64,000 nucleotides of DNA, from positions 62,001 through 126,000 of the forward strand of contig NZ_JADBGI010000010.1 of NCBI RefSeq assembly GCF_014892575.1. Direction: 5' to 3'. The DNA comes from Nocardiopsis coralli (GTDB lineage Bacteria > Actinomycetota > Actinomycetes > Streptosporangiales > Streptosporangiaceae). The notes under the pieces were generated by a model. That model did no database searches. It saw nothing but the letters and a program-made list of their open reading frames with translations, and was not told the DNA's origin. Position 1 is the stretch's first letter; each line of letters starts with the position of its first letter. A program made the translations under genes and the position numbers. Shown one piece after another: positions 48,682 to 58,716 of the stretch.

Positions 48682-50121
48682 GTGACAGTGATCGACAACG
48701 GCGCCCGACCGGCCTCGGAGCAGGCCGGCGACCCCGATCCGCGTCGGCCGAGCGTGCGGCTCTCGCGGTTCTTCGACCGCGGCACGGTCGAGCTGCTGAC
48801 CGAGGAGGGCCCGGGTATCGACGCCGTGGCCGCCACCGGGCTCATCGACGGCCTGCCCGCGGTGGCCTTCGCCAACGACGCCCGGATCCAGGGCGGGGCG
48901 ATGGGCACGGCCGGGTGCGCGGCGATGGAGACCGCCTACGCCCACGCGGTGCGCGACGGTGTCCCGGTGGTGGGTCTGTGGCACTCCTCGGGCGCCCAGC
49001 TCGCGGCCGGGGTGGAGAGCCTGCACGCGGTGGGCCGGGTCTTCGCGGTGATGACCCGCGCCTCCGGTGTGGTCCCGCAGATCTCGGTCGTGCTGGGCCC
49101 GGCGGCCGGCGGCGCGGCCTACGGTCCGGCGCTGACCGACGTGGTGGTCATGTCCGACCGCGGCAAGGTCTTCGTCACCGGCCCCGGGGTCGTGGAGAGC
49201 GTGACCGGCGAGCAGATCACCGCCGAGGAACTGGGCGGCGCCGACGCACACGGGCGCCGCAGCGGCGTGGTGCACGTGACCGCACCCGACGACGGCGCGG
49301 CCATGGCGCGCGGCCGTGACCTGGCCCTGCTGCTAGGGCGGCAGGGCGAGATGGAGCCCGCCGACGTGCACGACGCCGACCTGGGGTACGTGCTGCCCGA
49401 GTCGGCCCGGCGTGCCTACGACGTCAAACCCCTGGTGAACGGGGTGCTCGACACCCCGCTCGGCGACGGGGCCGTGGAACTGCAGGCCAAGTACGCGCCG
49501 AACATGGTCACCGCCCTGGGCCGCCTGGGCGGGCGCACCGTCGGCGTGCTGGCCAACAACCCGCTCCGTCTGGGCGGGTGCCTGGACTCCAGATCGGCGG
49601 AGAAGGCCGCCCGTTTCGTGCGCATGTGCGACGCGTTCGGGGTCCCGCTGGTGGTCCTGGTGGACGTGCCCGGGTACCTGCCCGGGGTGAGCCAGGAGTG
49701 GGACGGGGTGGTGCGCCGCGGAGCCAAGCTCCTGCACGCCTTCGCCGAGGCCACGGTCCCGCGCGTGACCCTGGTGACCCGCAAGTCCTACGGCGGCGCC
49801 TACATCGCGATGAACTCGCGTGCGCTCGGGGCGACCCGGGTGCTGGCCTGGCCCACGGCCGAGGTCGCGGTCATGGGGCCGGTCGCGGCGGTGCGCATCC
49901 TCAAGCGCCGCGAGCTCGCGGCCGTCCCCGAATCCGAACGCCCCGCGCTGGAGGAACGCCTGGCGGCCGAGCAGGAGCGCGAGGCAGGCGGCCTGCCCCG
50001 GGCCCAGGAGCTGGGTGTGGTCGACGAGGTCGTCGAACCCAAGAACACCCGCACCGCCCTGGCCCATGCGATCGACCGTGCCCCGGACGCACGCGGCGCC
50101 CACGGCAACATCCCGCTCTAG
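48682..50121 (+). CDS. accD: acyl-CoA carboxylase carboxyltransferase (beta) subunit
   Basis: A 479-residue carboxyltransferase of the AccD/PccB type, with N- and C-terminal crotonase-like halves. GVVPQISVVLGPAAGGAAYGPAL near 126-148 forms the acyl-CoA site in the N-half, and VTLVTRKSYGGAYIAMNSRALGA near 363-385 the carboxybiotin site in the C-half. Next to the FAS II genes it should supply malonyl-CoA together with a biotin carboxylase encoded elsewhere. Specificity between acetyl- and propionyl-CoA is not fixed by the sequence. GAAGGAGCACGACGCA precedes the GTG. Confidence 0.9.
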   Translation: MTVIDNGARPASEQAGDPDPRRPSVRLSRFFDRGTVELLTEEGPGIDAVAATGLIDGLPAVAFANDARIQGGAMGTAGCAAMETAYAHAVRDGVPVVGLWHSSGAQLAAGVESLHAVGRVFAVMTRASGVVPQISVVLGPAAGGAAYGPALTDVVVMSDRGKVFVTGPGVVESVTGEQITAEELGGADAHGRRSGVVHVTAPDDGAAMARGRDLALLLGRQGEMEPADVHDADLGYVLPESARRAYDVKPLVNGVLDTPLGDGAVELQAKYAPNMVTALGRLGGRTVGVLANNPLRLGGCLDSRSAEKAARFVRMCDAFGVPLVVLVDVPGYLPGVSQEWDGVVRRGAKLLHAFAEATVPRVTLVTRKSYGGAYIAMNSRALGATRVLAWPTAEVAVMGPVAAVRILKRRELAAVPESERPALEERLAAEQEREAGGLPRAQELGVVDEVVEPKNTRTALAHAIDRAPDARGAHGNIPL

Positions 50122-50163
50122 CCCGCGTCGCCCCCGGCGGCCGGAAAGCGGCCGGAAGAACGA

Positions 50164-50199
50164 CGGTGCCCCGCGCTCCCTCGGGAACGCGGGGCACCG
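50164..50199. terminator. bidirectional terminator between accD and SGNH hydrolase genes
   Basis: CGGTGCCCCGCG (50164-50175) pairs with CGCGGGGCACCG (50188-50199), a perfect 12-bp stem; the loop itself can form TCCC/GGGA. The flanking genes converge here. Confidence 0.75.
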
Positions 50200-50211
50200 C
50201 TGTGTCCGGGG

Positions 50212-51171
50212 TCAGTCCCGGGGCTCGGGACCCTTGGTGCCCGACGGGCTGATGGTGGGCGCCTCCTCGGCCTGTGCGGACGCGGAGCCCTGGGCGTCCT
50301 CACCGTTCTGGGCGGCAAGGTCGCGGGCCAGGCGCTCTCGGGTCGCCTCGTCGTAGAGGTGGTCCAGCTGCGGGCGGCGGGCCATCCGGCCGTCCCCGGA
50401 GGAGCGGCCCATGGCGCGGCGGCGCAGCCACGGAACCAGGTGCTGGCGGGCCCAGCGCCGGTTCTCGCGGCGGCGCAGGATGCGCGGCAGCTGCTGCGGA
50501 GGGGTGCTCCAGGGGTCGGTCCAGGCCTCGCGCGGTCCCATCGGGAACCCGATGAGGTCGGCGATGCGGGCCGCGACGACCTGGTGGCCGGTCCCGTTCA
50601 GGTGCAGGCGGTCCTCGCTCCACGCACGCGGGTCGTTGAGGGCGTTGAGCGCCCACAGGTCGACGATCTCGGTGCCGGTGCGTTCGGCGACCGAGCGCAT
50701 GTGCATGCTGTAGATCGCGATCCGGCCCCGGTAGTAGCGCAGCACCGGGATCCAGCCGGTGTCGTGGCCGGAGATGATGACCACGCGCAGGCCGGCGTCG
50801 AGCAGCTGGCGCACGCCCCACTCGAAGTGCTCGGCCAGGGCGTCCAGGTTGCTGCCGGGCCGCAGGACGTCGTTGCCGCCGGCCAGCACGGTGACCAGGT
50901 CCGGCTTCCACTCCAGGGCCTTCTCGAGCTGCTCACCGAAGATGTGGTGCATCCGGCGCCCGCGCACACCCAGGTTCGCGTACCGGAAGTCCGGGGTGAG
51001 GGTCCCCAGGTGTTCGGCGAGACGGTCGGCGAACCCGCGGTACTCACCCCCTGGACCGCTGTTGTCCTCCATCCCCTCGGTGATGCTGTCGCCGAGGGCC
51101 ACGTAGGTCCGGATGGGTTCCGGTCTGCCCACACGCGCCGACGCTGGGGGATTCATGTCAAGGTCTGTCAC
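50212..51171 (-). CDS. SGNH/GDSL-family hydrolase
   Basis: A 319-residue protein. Residues 20-210 form an SGNH hydrolase: ALGDSITEGMEDN near 25-37 (block I, nucleophilic Ser), NLGVRGRRM near 67 (block II Gly), LAGGNDVLRPG near 97 (block III Asn) and LHLNGTGHQVVA (block V Asp/His spacing, D-x-x-H variant seen as DRLHLNGTGH). The C-terminal 100 residues are Arg-rich, then acidic. No signal peptide is visible. The start is uncertain: GTG 51171 or ATG 51156; neither has a clear ribosome site. Confidence 0.82.
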   Translation of the reverse strand: MTDLDMNPPASARVGRPEPIRTYVALGDSITEGMEDNSGPGGEYRGFADRLAEHLGTLTPDFRYANLGVRGRRMHHIFGEQLEKALEWKPDLVTVLAGGNDVLRPGSNLDALAEHFEWGVRQLLDAGLRVVIISGHDTGWIPVLRYYRGRIAIYSMHMRSVAERTGTEIVDLWALNALNDPRAWSEDRLHLNGTGHQVVAARIADLIGFPMGPREAWTDPWSTPPQQLPRILRRRENRRWARQHLVPWLRRRAMGRSSGDGRMARRPQLDHLYDEATRERLARDLAAQNGEDAQGSASAQAEEAPTISPSGTKGPEPRD

Positions 51172-51781
51172 GTCAACCAATCATCCGGCTCGACCGCACC
51201 ACGCGCGCGCAGGACTGAGGGTGCGTGGGCTGCGGCACATCCTTCGTCACCGGCCGCCCTGGGCCGCCGACCCGCGTTCGAACACCGTCGACCCCTGGTC
51301 GGCCCCGATCGGGCCACCCGGCCGAAGGGTGTTCGGTCGAGGACAGTGCCCACCAAGCATACCCGCGGCCTCCCCCGTTTCACGCGTGCGCGTAACCACT
51401 CCGGGGGCACACGGGGCGGCGCCGAACCGCCCCTGACATGTCGATTGCCCGGTATGAGGTAGAGCACAGCAGAATGTACCGCACGCTGCGGGAACTCCCG
51501 CCACTGGGGCCATCACACACCGTGTTCGCCTGCGCGACGGCCCAGCACACGGGATCATGGGGGTACCGATGCGCTTCCCGGGCACGTACGATCTCGGGAA
51601 GTGCTCACGGCACCCCTGTCCCCCGGTCCGCCGTGCCCTGCCCAGGAGCACAGGTGGCGGCCCCTCGTCCTCGCCTGCCACCGACCGGCTCGGGACGCGT
51701 ACTGTGGTGCACCGAACCGAAGGCCCGTGCGGTTCCTCCCGAATTCACGTGCAGACACCAGGAGGTCGAGGTCCCCAGCGG
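51172..51781. other. 610-base intergenic region without a recognised gene
   Basis: The divergent region between the SGNH hydrolase gene and the 748-residue protein gene shows no convincing coding sequence; open frames here lack ribosome sites and family resemblance. It includes a locally AT-rich stretch around 51430-51480. It probably holds two promoters and a long leader for the rightward gene. Confidence 0.5.
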
Positions 51782-54028
51782 ATGAACGCCGTCTCTCCGA
51801 TCTGCCTCGTCGACCTCGCGCCCGCATTGCGCTGGTCGAAGTCGCCGGATGTGGCACCCCTGCTCCACCACGACCGGCTCATCGAGGGTTGGTGGCACTC
51901 CCTGCCCGTCGCCCGCGTCCTGGAGATCGCGGGCCCGCCCTGGCTCGCGCACAGCCTGGCGCGTGTGGCGGTCGAGCAGTGGGGACACGTGCCCCTGTCC
52001 GAGTTCCTGCCCAGCCTGCGAGGGCAATGGGTCGAGGCCGCCGAGCTCGCCGAACCGGTGAGCACCGTGGTCTCCTCCGCCGGCGGCTGGGGCCACCTGG
52101 TCAACGCCTGCCCCCAGGAGATCGGTGGCTGGGCGCTGCGCGACTGCCGACTGCTCGACGTGGTCAGCACGGTCGCCTGGCGCGCCCTGCGCCCCTGCGG
52201 TGAGCTGCCCAGCGGACCGGTGCCCTCGCCCGCGCTCATGCTCGAGGCCGTGCGCACCATCTCCAACTGGCTGCCCGAGTCCGCACCCGATCACGTGCGC
52301 GACGCCCTCGACTACCTGAGCGGGGCCACCAACGCCGGGGACGCACCCCCCGACGCCGACACCGGCGAGTTCGACGGCCCGCCCCAGACCCCGGCCACCC
52401 GCGCCATCCGTACCCTGCGCGCACTCCGGGCCCAGCGCGACCGTGAGGAGGCCGCGGCGGAGGAGGCACCCGTCGGCGGGATGGTCAGTTCCGCGGCCAT
52501 GATCCCCGAGGCGGCGCACGCGGCCCCCGGCGGCAACGCACCGGCACCGGCCGCCGAGGACACCTCCGCCACCGACCTGCGCTCGCAGTTCCGCAGCTCC
52601 CTGCTGGGCCCCGGACGCACCCTGCGCCGCCCCAGCTTCGGCCCGCCCAAGGCGATGCGCGCCGACACCGAGGAGGCCCCCGCGGCCCCCGCGCTGGGTG
52701 AGCACCCGCTGGTCGACCAGGTCGAGCAGATGATCAGGTCCTGGCCCGAACTGGAACGCACCGTCGCGGCCGAGCGCCTGTTCGCCACCGACCCCATCAG
52801 CATCCGGGTGCTCTCCGAACAGATCTCGGTGGACGTGCGCGAGATCCGCTCGGCCCAGCGCAAGGTCGAGGAACGCCTGTTGAACTGGCTGAACTCGGCC
52901 GAGGGCGCGTCCATCACCAAGCACCTGCGCGACCTGTCCGAACAGTTGGGCACCGCCACCACCATCGACCGGCTCATCAGCGCCCACGCCGACCACCCCG
53001 TCGACGTGCCGGCGCTGCAGACCCCGATGTGGCGCGTGATCATCACTCTGTTCACCGACCGCCGTATGTACAACGGCTGGCTCATCGCCGACGACCCCAA
53101 CCACCTGCGCACCCAGACGCGGGAGATGGTCGGGGACGCCCCCAACCTCACCGAGGCCGGCAACCGGCTGGCCCGCCTCGGGATCCGCCAGCCCGAGCTG
53201 CGCGCCTGGCTGCTGAGCACCCCGGGCGTGAACATCCGGGACGGCCACGTGTTCGTCGACCCGGCCGTGCCCATGGAGGGTTCGGCCCGGTCCCCCGAGC
53301 CCCTGGGCGAGGACGGCGCCACCACGCAGAACGGCCTGCCGATCCGCCGCCGCCCCGACGCGCAGGAACAGCCGCCACAGCCCGAGCCCCGACCGGCCCA
53401 GCACAGACCCGAGCCGGCGCCGCACCCCGTGGCCGCGGCGCCGCCGTCACCGCCACCGGCCGCACCCGAGCCCGTCAGGTTCACCGATGCCGCGGACCCC
53501 TCCACCGCGGCACGCTGCTTCCGCGCCCCGGACGGACGCTGGTGGCACCGTGTGGACATCACCGCCGACCACCTCAACGGCGCCCCCGTGGCGGTGCCCA
53601 CGGGGTACGCCACCCACCTGGGGCTGCAGCCCGGACGCCTGCTGTGCCTGACCGCTCCCGGCGCCGACCTGCTGGTCCTGGTCTGGCGCGACCAGCCCGC
53701 CTTCGACTCGCTGCGCCCGCTGCTGCGCCGCCAGGCCGCCCAGCCCGGCGACCGCATGTTCATCACCGTCTCCGGCGACCGCCTGGACGCACGCAAGCTC
53801 CCGGCCATGGACATGAGCGGGTTCTCCCCGGCCGCCCGTGCCCTGCACCTGAGCGGCTACACCGCGCCCGCCTCGACCGAGGAGGCGCTGCAGATCCTGT
53901 CCCGGCGCATCACCGACTCCGATTCGGGCGCACCACCGGACCCGCAGTCGCTGCTGGAGCAGCTCTCGCGGCGCGGTGACGAGGACATCGCCCAGGAGCT
54001 GCACGCGGGCCTGTTCGCCACGCACTGA
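51782..54028 (+). CDS. unrecognised 748-residue protein with sigma-region-4-like helix-turn-helix
   Basis: I do not recognise this family with certainty. Residues 1-190 are a Trp-rich helical region (VDLAPALRWSKSPDVAPLL). Residues 195-310 are low complexity. Residues 315-385 (LVDQVEQMIRSWPELERTVAAERLF, then IRVLSEQISVDVREIRSAQRKVEERLLNWL) resemble sigma-70 region 4 in helix pattern. Residues 390-500 form another helical domain with FTDRRMYNGWLIADD, then a Pro-rich linker. The C-terminal 170 residues (WWHRVDITADHLNGAPVAVP onward) look like a small beta-rich domain. A DNA-binding role is possible. The ATG is at 51782; GAGG is 11 bases upstream. An IS30-type element lies 10 bases after its stop. 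Confidence 0.75.
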   Translation: MNAVSPICLVDLAPALRWSKSPDVAPLLHHDRLIEGWWHSLPVARVLEIAGPPWLAHSLARVAVEQWGHVPLSEFLPSLRGQWVEAAELAEPVSTVVSSAGGWGHLVNACPQEIGGWALRDCRLLDVVSTVAWRALRPCGELPSGPVPSPALMLEAVRTISNWLPESAPDHVRDALDYLSGATNAGDAPPDADTGEFDGPPQTPATRAIRTLRALRAQRDREEAAAEEAPVGGMVSSAAMIPEAAHAAPGGNAPAPAAEDTSATDLRSQFRSSLLGPGRTLRRPSFGPPKAMRADTEEAPAAPALGEHPLVDQVEQMIRSWPELERTVAAERLFATDPISIRVLSEQISVDVREIRSAQRKVEERLLNWLNSAEGASITKHLRDLSEQLGTATTIDRLISAHADHPVDVPALQTPMWRVIITLFTDRRMYNGWLIADDPNHLRTQTREMVGDAPNLTEAGNRLARLGIRQPELRAWLLSTPGVNIRDGHVFVDPAVPMEGSARSPEPLGEDGATTQNGLPIRRRPDAQEQPPQPEPRPAQHRPEPAPHPVAAAPPSPPPAAPEPVRFTDAADPSTAARCFRAPDGRWWHRVDITADHLNGAPVAVPTGYATHLGLQPGRLLCLTAPGADLLVLVWRDQPAFDSLRPLLRRQAAQPGDRMFITVSGDRLDARKLPAMDMSGFSPAARALHLSGYTAPASTEEALQILSRRITDSDSGAPPDPQSLLEQLSRRGDEDIAQELHAGLFATH

Positions 54029-54038
54029 CCCTGACCGA

Positions 54039-54055
54039 CACACGTAGAAGGCCCC
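54039..54055 (+). repeat. IS30-type element, left terminal inverted repeat
   Basis: CACACGTAGAAGGCCCC matches the inverted copy at 55554-55570 over all 17 bases; partial similarity (GAACCGG with a one-base shift) continues inward. Confidence 0.9.
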
Positions 54056-54100
54056 TGGAACCGGGGGCGGATTCAAGGGGTCCTCGCAACACCGAGTGGA

Positions 54101-55489
54101 CTAAACGAGTTGTAGCAGACGCTCGGCTGGAGTTTTCCAGCCGAGCGTTTTGCGTGGACGCCGGTTGAGCTTGCCTGCGACGTGTTCCAGGTCCAGTGGC
54201 CCGTGCACCGACAGATCGGTGCCCTTGGGAAAGTACTGCCGCAGCAGCCCGTTGGTGTTCTCGTTCGACCCGCGCTGCCAAGGGCTGGCCGGGTCGCAGA
54301 AGAACACCGGCACCCCCGTGGCCACCGAGAACGCCTGATGGTGGGCCATCTCCGCCCCCTGGTCCCAGGTCAACGACCCGCGCAGGTGCTCGGGCAGCGT
54401 CTGGACCAGAGCACTCAGCACACCTGCCACCGCCTCGGCGGTGTGCTGCCCGGGCAGGTGCCCCAGCATCACGTACCGGGTCGAACGCTCCACCAGGGTG
54501 ACGATCGCAGACTCGTTGTGCGCCCCCAGGATGAGGTCGCCTTCCCAGTGCCCGGGCACCGCCCGGTCCTCGACCTCGGGCGGGCGTTCACTGATCATCA
54601 CCATCGCATCGCTGAAGCGGCTCCGCCTGCGCTCGGGCGAGCGGCGCGGTGTGCGCCGGATGCGGCCGGTGCGCAGCGCGGCGGCGACCTCGCGCTTGAG
54701 CCCGCCACGGGCCTGGACATACAAGGCCTGGTAGATCGTCTCGTGGCTCACCCGCATCGCCTCGTCGTCGGGGAAGTGCTCGACCAGCGCGTTGCTGATC
54801 TGTTCCGGGGACCACTGTTCCATGAGCCGGCCGGCGACCCAATCGCGCAGCCGGCCCGGCTGGGCGAGCTTGGCGTGTTTGGGGCGCGAGCGCTGTTGGG
54901 TGGCCCGGCGCTGGGCGGTATAGGCGCCGTAGGAGCCGTCGGTGCTGCGGTGGTGGTCGAGCTCGCGTTTGATGGTCGAGGCGGGCCGGTCCAGGTCGCG
55001 GCCGATCGCTCGCAGGCCCCAGCCCGCCCGGTCCAGGTCCGCGATCCGTTCCCTCTCGGCCAGGGTCAAAAAGCGTGGATGCACCGGTTTGTCGAGCGCG
55101 GCCACGGTCGGCTCAGCACTGGTGGTCATGGGCTCCATGGTGGTCTGTCCGGTGGAGTAGTCCACGCGGCGCCCGTCGGGGTAGAGCCTGGTGTTGTTGG
55201 ACTTGCGTACCCCGTGGTCCCAGTCGCGGGCGGTGCGCTCGTTGATGCCGGCCCGCCGGGCGGCCTCGCGGCGGGGCATGCCGCTGCTGCGCAGGCGCTG
55301 GTACTCCTGCCGACCGGGGTGGGGTCGTTGTCGGCGGTGTGAGCGTAGTCCGGCTTTGCGTGCCCACCCGAACGCGGTGTTGCGGTTGATGCCGAGCTCT
55401 CGGGCTGTCTCGGTGACGTTGGCGGACTGGGCCATCAGCTCCAGGAACCGCTCCCTGAGGCGGTCCCGTTCTTCCTTGGACAACGACAC
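54101..55489 (-). CDS. IS30-family transposase
   Basis: A 462-residue transposase with two N-terminal helix-turn-helix regions (TARELGINRNTAFGWARKAG near 28-47 and ERERIADLDRAGWGLRAIGRDLDRP near 145-169). The DDE triad lies in HWEGDLILG near 314, LTWDQGAEMAHH near 374 and SNENTNGLLRQYFPKGTDL near 408-426; the last segment is the IS30 hallmark. It appears intact and could be active. The GTG start follows AGGAGG at 11-base spacing. Confidence 0.95.
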   Translation of the reverse strand: MSLSKEERDRLRERFLELMAQSANVTETARELGINRNTAFGWARKAGLRSHRRQRPHPGRQEYQRLRSSGMPRREAARRAGINERTARDWDHGVRKSNNTRLYPDGRRVDYSTGQTTMEPMTTSAEPTVAALDKPVHPRFLTLAERERIADLDRAGWGLRAIGRDLDRPASTIKRELDHHRSTDGSYGAYTAQRRATQQRSRPKHAKLAQPGRLRDWVAGRLMEQWSPEQISNALVEHFPDDEAMRVSHETIYQALYVQARGGLKREVAAALRTGRIRRTPRRSPERRRSRFSDAMVMISERPPEVEDRAVPGHWEGDLILGAHNESAIVTLVERSTRYVMLGHLPGQHTAEAVAGVLSALVQTLPEHLRGSLTWDQGAEMAHHQAFSVATGVPVFFCDPASPWQRGSNENTNGLLRQYFPKGTDLSVHGPLDLEHVAGKLNRRPRKTLGWKTPAERLLQLV

Positions 55490-55553
55490 GGTGGTCGCAA
55501 CCTCCTGAAAGTCAGGGTGTTGCGACCACCGCTAGAACCCAAGCCGGTTCGCG

Positions 55554-55570
55554 GGGGCCTTCTACGTGTG
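55554..55570 (-). repeat. IS30-type element, right terminal inverted repeat
   Basis: GGGGCCTTCTACGTGTG is the exact reverse complement of the left end at 54039-54055. Confidence 0.9.
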
Positions 55571-55724
55571 CACAGCGATGCCTACCCAGGGCCTGCTTGG
55601 CGGACACCGCCCACACCGTCGCCCGCCACCACCCTCAACGGACGCCTTCGGCGCAGTATTCGTTGAAGCGACGGAAGGCGCCCACCAAACAGACCCTGGG
55701 GCTTCCGATGCGAGCAGAAAGGAT

Positions 55725-55743
55725 ATAGGTTAGCCTTACCTAA
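55725..55743. promoter_or_regulatory. IdeR/DmdR iron box
   Basis: ATAGGTTAGCCTTACCTAA matches the DtxR/IdeR consensus (TTAGGTTAGSCTAACCTAA) at 17 of 19 positions. It ends 10 bases before the GTG of the DUF2470 gene, so iron-loaded regulator should shut that gene off. Confidence 0.85.
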
Positions 55744-55753
55744 GAGAATTGAG

Positions 55754-56503
55754 GTGATCCTGCTGCTTCCGTCCACGAACCTCTCGGTCCCCTCCCCCGC
55801 CGAACGGGCGCGCTCGGTCCTGGCCCGGCCCAACCCGGCCACCGTGACCAGCTCCGACCGGTCGCTGCACCTGACCGGACCCGTCTGCCACACCACACCT
55901 CAGGGCGAGGTCACGCTGCTGGTTCCCGACCGGCACATGGTCCTGGCCGAGATCGGCGCGGGAACCCTCGAGGCCACCCTCGAGTTCACCGACACCGCCC
56001 CGGTCGACCTGCGCGACAGCACCCGTTCCCTGCTGTGGATCAACGGGACCCTGCGCGTCCCCCCGAGGTCCGAGGCCCGCAACCTGGCACTGGCCGTCTC
56101 CGACCAGGACCCCGACGAACGCCTGCTGGACCTGGGCCACGGCCGCACCATGGTGACCCTGGCACCCGACCTGGTCGTGCACTCCGACCACGACGGCTGC
56201 CACCTGATCACCCCCGCGGAGTTCGCCGGCGCCCCCGCCGACCCCTTCGGCCGCTGGGAGGGCCCCTGGCTGCGCCACCTCGAGGACAGCCACCCCGACG
56301 TGCTCTGGGGCCTGGTCGCGCACTGCCCCGAACCGCTCCCCCAGGGCCGTCCGCGCCCGCTGGGCGTGGACCGCCACGGGCTGCGCCTGCGCCTGGAGGG
56401 CCCCGAGGGCGACCACGACGTGCGCATCTGCTTCCGGCGTCCCGCACGCACCCCCGACGACGTCGCCCACGAGGTCCAACAGATGGCCGGCCTCCTGCAC
56501 TGA
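55754..56503 (+). CDS. DUF2470-domain protein under iron control
   Basis: A 249-residue protein resembling actinobacterial DUF2470 proteins, which share the C-terminal part of heme-utilisation HugZ-like enzymes: PSPAERARSVLARPNPATVTSS at the start and the closing LGVDRHGLRLRLEGPEGDHDVRICFRRPARTPDDVAHEV. The DUF2470 signature is the last 85 residues (WGLVAHCPEPLPQ onward). The near-consensus iron box ten bases upstream suggests a role in iron or heme acquisition. A leaderless or very short-leader transcript is likely, given that spacing. The GTG is the only reasonable start. Confidence 0.78.
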   Translation: MILLLPSTNLSVPSPAERARSVLARPNPATVTSSDRSLHLTGPVCHTTPQGEVTLLVPDRHMVLAEIGAGTLEATLEFTDTAPVDLRDSTRSLLWINGTLRVPPRSEARNLALAVSDQDPDERLLDLGHGRTMVTLAPDLVVHSDHDGCHLITPAEFAGAPADPFGRWEGPWLRHLEDSHPDVLWGLVAHCPEPLPQGRPRPLGVDRHGLRLRLEGPEGDHDVRICFRRPARTPDDVAHEVQQMAGLLH

Positions 56504-56523
56504 GCCCCCCGGAACACACACGA

Positions 56524-56553
56524 ACGGGCCGGGACCCGAAGGTCCCGGCCCGT
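56524..56553. terminator. bidirectional terminator between the DUF2470 gene and sufT
   Basis: ACGGGCCGGGACC (56524-56536) pairs with GGTCCCGGCCCGT (56541-56553), a perfect 13-bp stem with a stable CGAA tetraloop. It lies between convergent genes and closes the suf operon. Confidence 0.8.
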
Positions 56554-56570
56554 CGCACGCCGTACTCACC

Positions 56571-56936
56571 TCAGACGTTGAAGCCCAGCATCCTCAGCTG
56601 GTCACGGCCGTCGTCGGTGATCTTGTCCGGACCCCACGGCGGCATCCAGACCCAGTTGATCTTGACCTCGCGCTCGAACTCGTCGAGCGCGCTGTTGGCC
56701 TGGTCCTCGATGACGTCGGTCAGCGGGCAGGCCGCGCTGGTCAGCGTCATGTCCAACGTGATGGCGGCGTCGTCGGCATTGACGCCGTAGAGCAGGCCCA
56801 GGTCGACGATGTTGATCCCCAGCTCGGGGTCGATCACGTCCTTGAGCGCCTCGGCGATCTCCTCGGCGAGCTGCTCCTGCTCGGGGGAGGCCGCCTCCGC
56901 GGGGGCCTCGGTGGTGGTCGTCTCGTTCTCGCTCAT
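56571..56936 (-). CDS. sufT: Fe-S assembly factor SufT (DUF59/MIP18 type)
   Basis: A 121-residue protein of the MIP18/DUF59 family: VIDPELGINIVDLGLLYGV near 37-55 and MTLTSAACPLTDVIEDQ near 65-81, with the conserved Cys. It helps maturation of Fe-S proteins. The first 22 residues are acidic and variable. Its ATG overlaps the sufU stop (TGATG), and it is the last gene of the suf operon. Confidence 0.92.
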   Translation of the reverse strand: MSENETTTTEAPAEAASPEQEQLAEEIAEALKDVIDPELGINIVDLGLLYGVNADDAAITLDMTLTSAACPLTDVIEDQANSALDEFEREVKINWVWMPPWGPDKITDDGRDQLRMLGFNV

Positions 56937-57409
56937 CAGACGCCTTCCTTGTCCAACGACTTCGACACCGCGTCCTTCCAGGCCATCCAGCCCAGGAGCG
57001 CGCACTTGATGCGGGCGGGGTACTGCGAGACCCCGGCGAAGGCCACCGCGTCCTCCAGGACGTCCTCGTCGGGCTCGCCCTGGCCCTTGGACTGCATCAG
57101 CTCGGTGAACGCGTCCAGGGTCTGCATCCCCTCGGCGACCGTCCGGCCGATCAGCAGATCGGTCAGGACCGAGGTGCTCGCCTGGCTGATGGAGCACCCC
57201 ATGCTGTCGTAGGAGACATCGGTGACGGTGGCCTTCTCGTCGAGCTCACCGCCGGGGGCGGGGGTCAACGAGACCCGGAGCGTCACCTCGTCCCCGCACG
57301 TGGGGTTGATGTGGTGCGCCTCGCCGTCGTGCGGATCCCGCAGCCCCTTGTTGTGCGGGTTCCGGTAGTGGTCCAGGATGATCTCCTGGTACATCGCGTC
57401 CAACTGCAT
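56936..57409 (-). CDS. sufU: Fe-S cluster scaffold/sulfur acceptor SufU
   Basis: A 157-residue SufU. The three cluster/zinc Cys residues are in NPTCGDEVTLRV near 36-47, DSMGCSISQAS near 70-80 and ARIKCALLGWMAWKDA near 133-148. In Gram-positive bacteria SufU accepts persulfide from SufS. An ATG at 57409 is used (MQLDAMYQEIILDHYRNP), the family's usual start. It follows sufS by 20 bases and overlaps sufT. Confidence 0.94.
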   Translation of the reverse strand: MQLDAMYQEIILDHYRNPHNKGLRDPHDGEAHHINPTCGDEVTLRVSLTPAPGGELDEKATVTDVSYDSMGCSISQASTSVLTDLLIGRTVAEGMQTLDAFTELMQSKGQGEPDEDVLEDAVAFAGVSQYPARIKCALLGWMAWKDAVSKSLDKEGV

Positions 57410-57429
57410 GGTCAGGCTGAATCCTTGTC

Positions 57430-58716
<1,287 letters not shown>

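Larger units (their letters stand above)
54039..55570 (-). mobile_element. IS30-family insertion sequence
   Basis: A 1,532-base element with perfect 17-bp terminal inverted repeats and one full transposase gene. No target-site duplication could be recognised at the outer edges. It lies 10 bases downstream of the 748-residue protein gene and about 150 bases upstream of an iron box, so it separates these two loci without breaking a coding region. Confidence 0.9.

Noticed and set aside
54039-55570. Target-site duplication around the IS30 element
   Set aside because: The bases outside the two inverted repeats (left ...GACCGA, right CACAGC...) do not form a direct repeat, so none is claimed.
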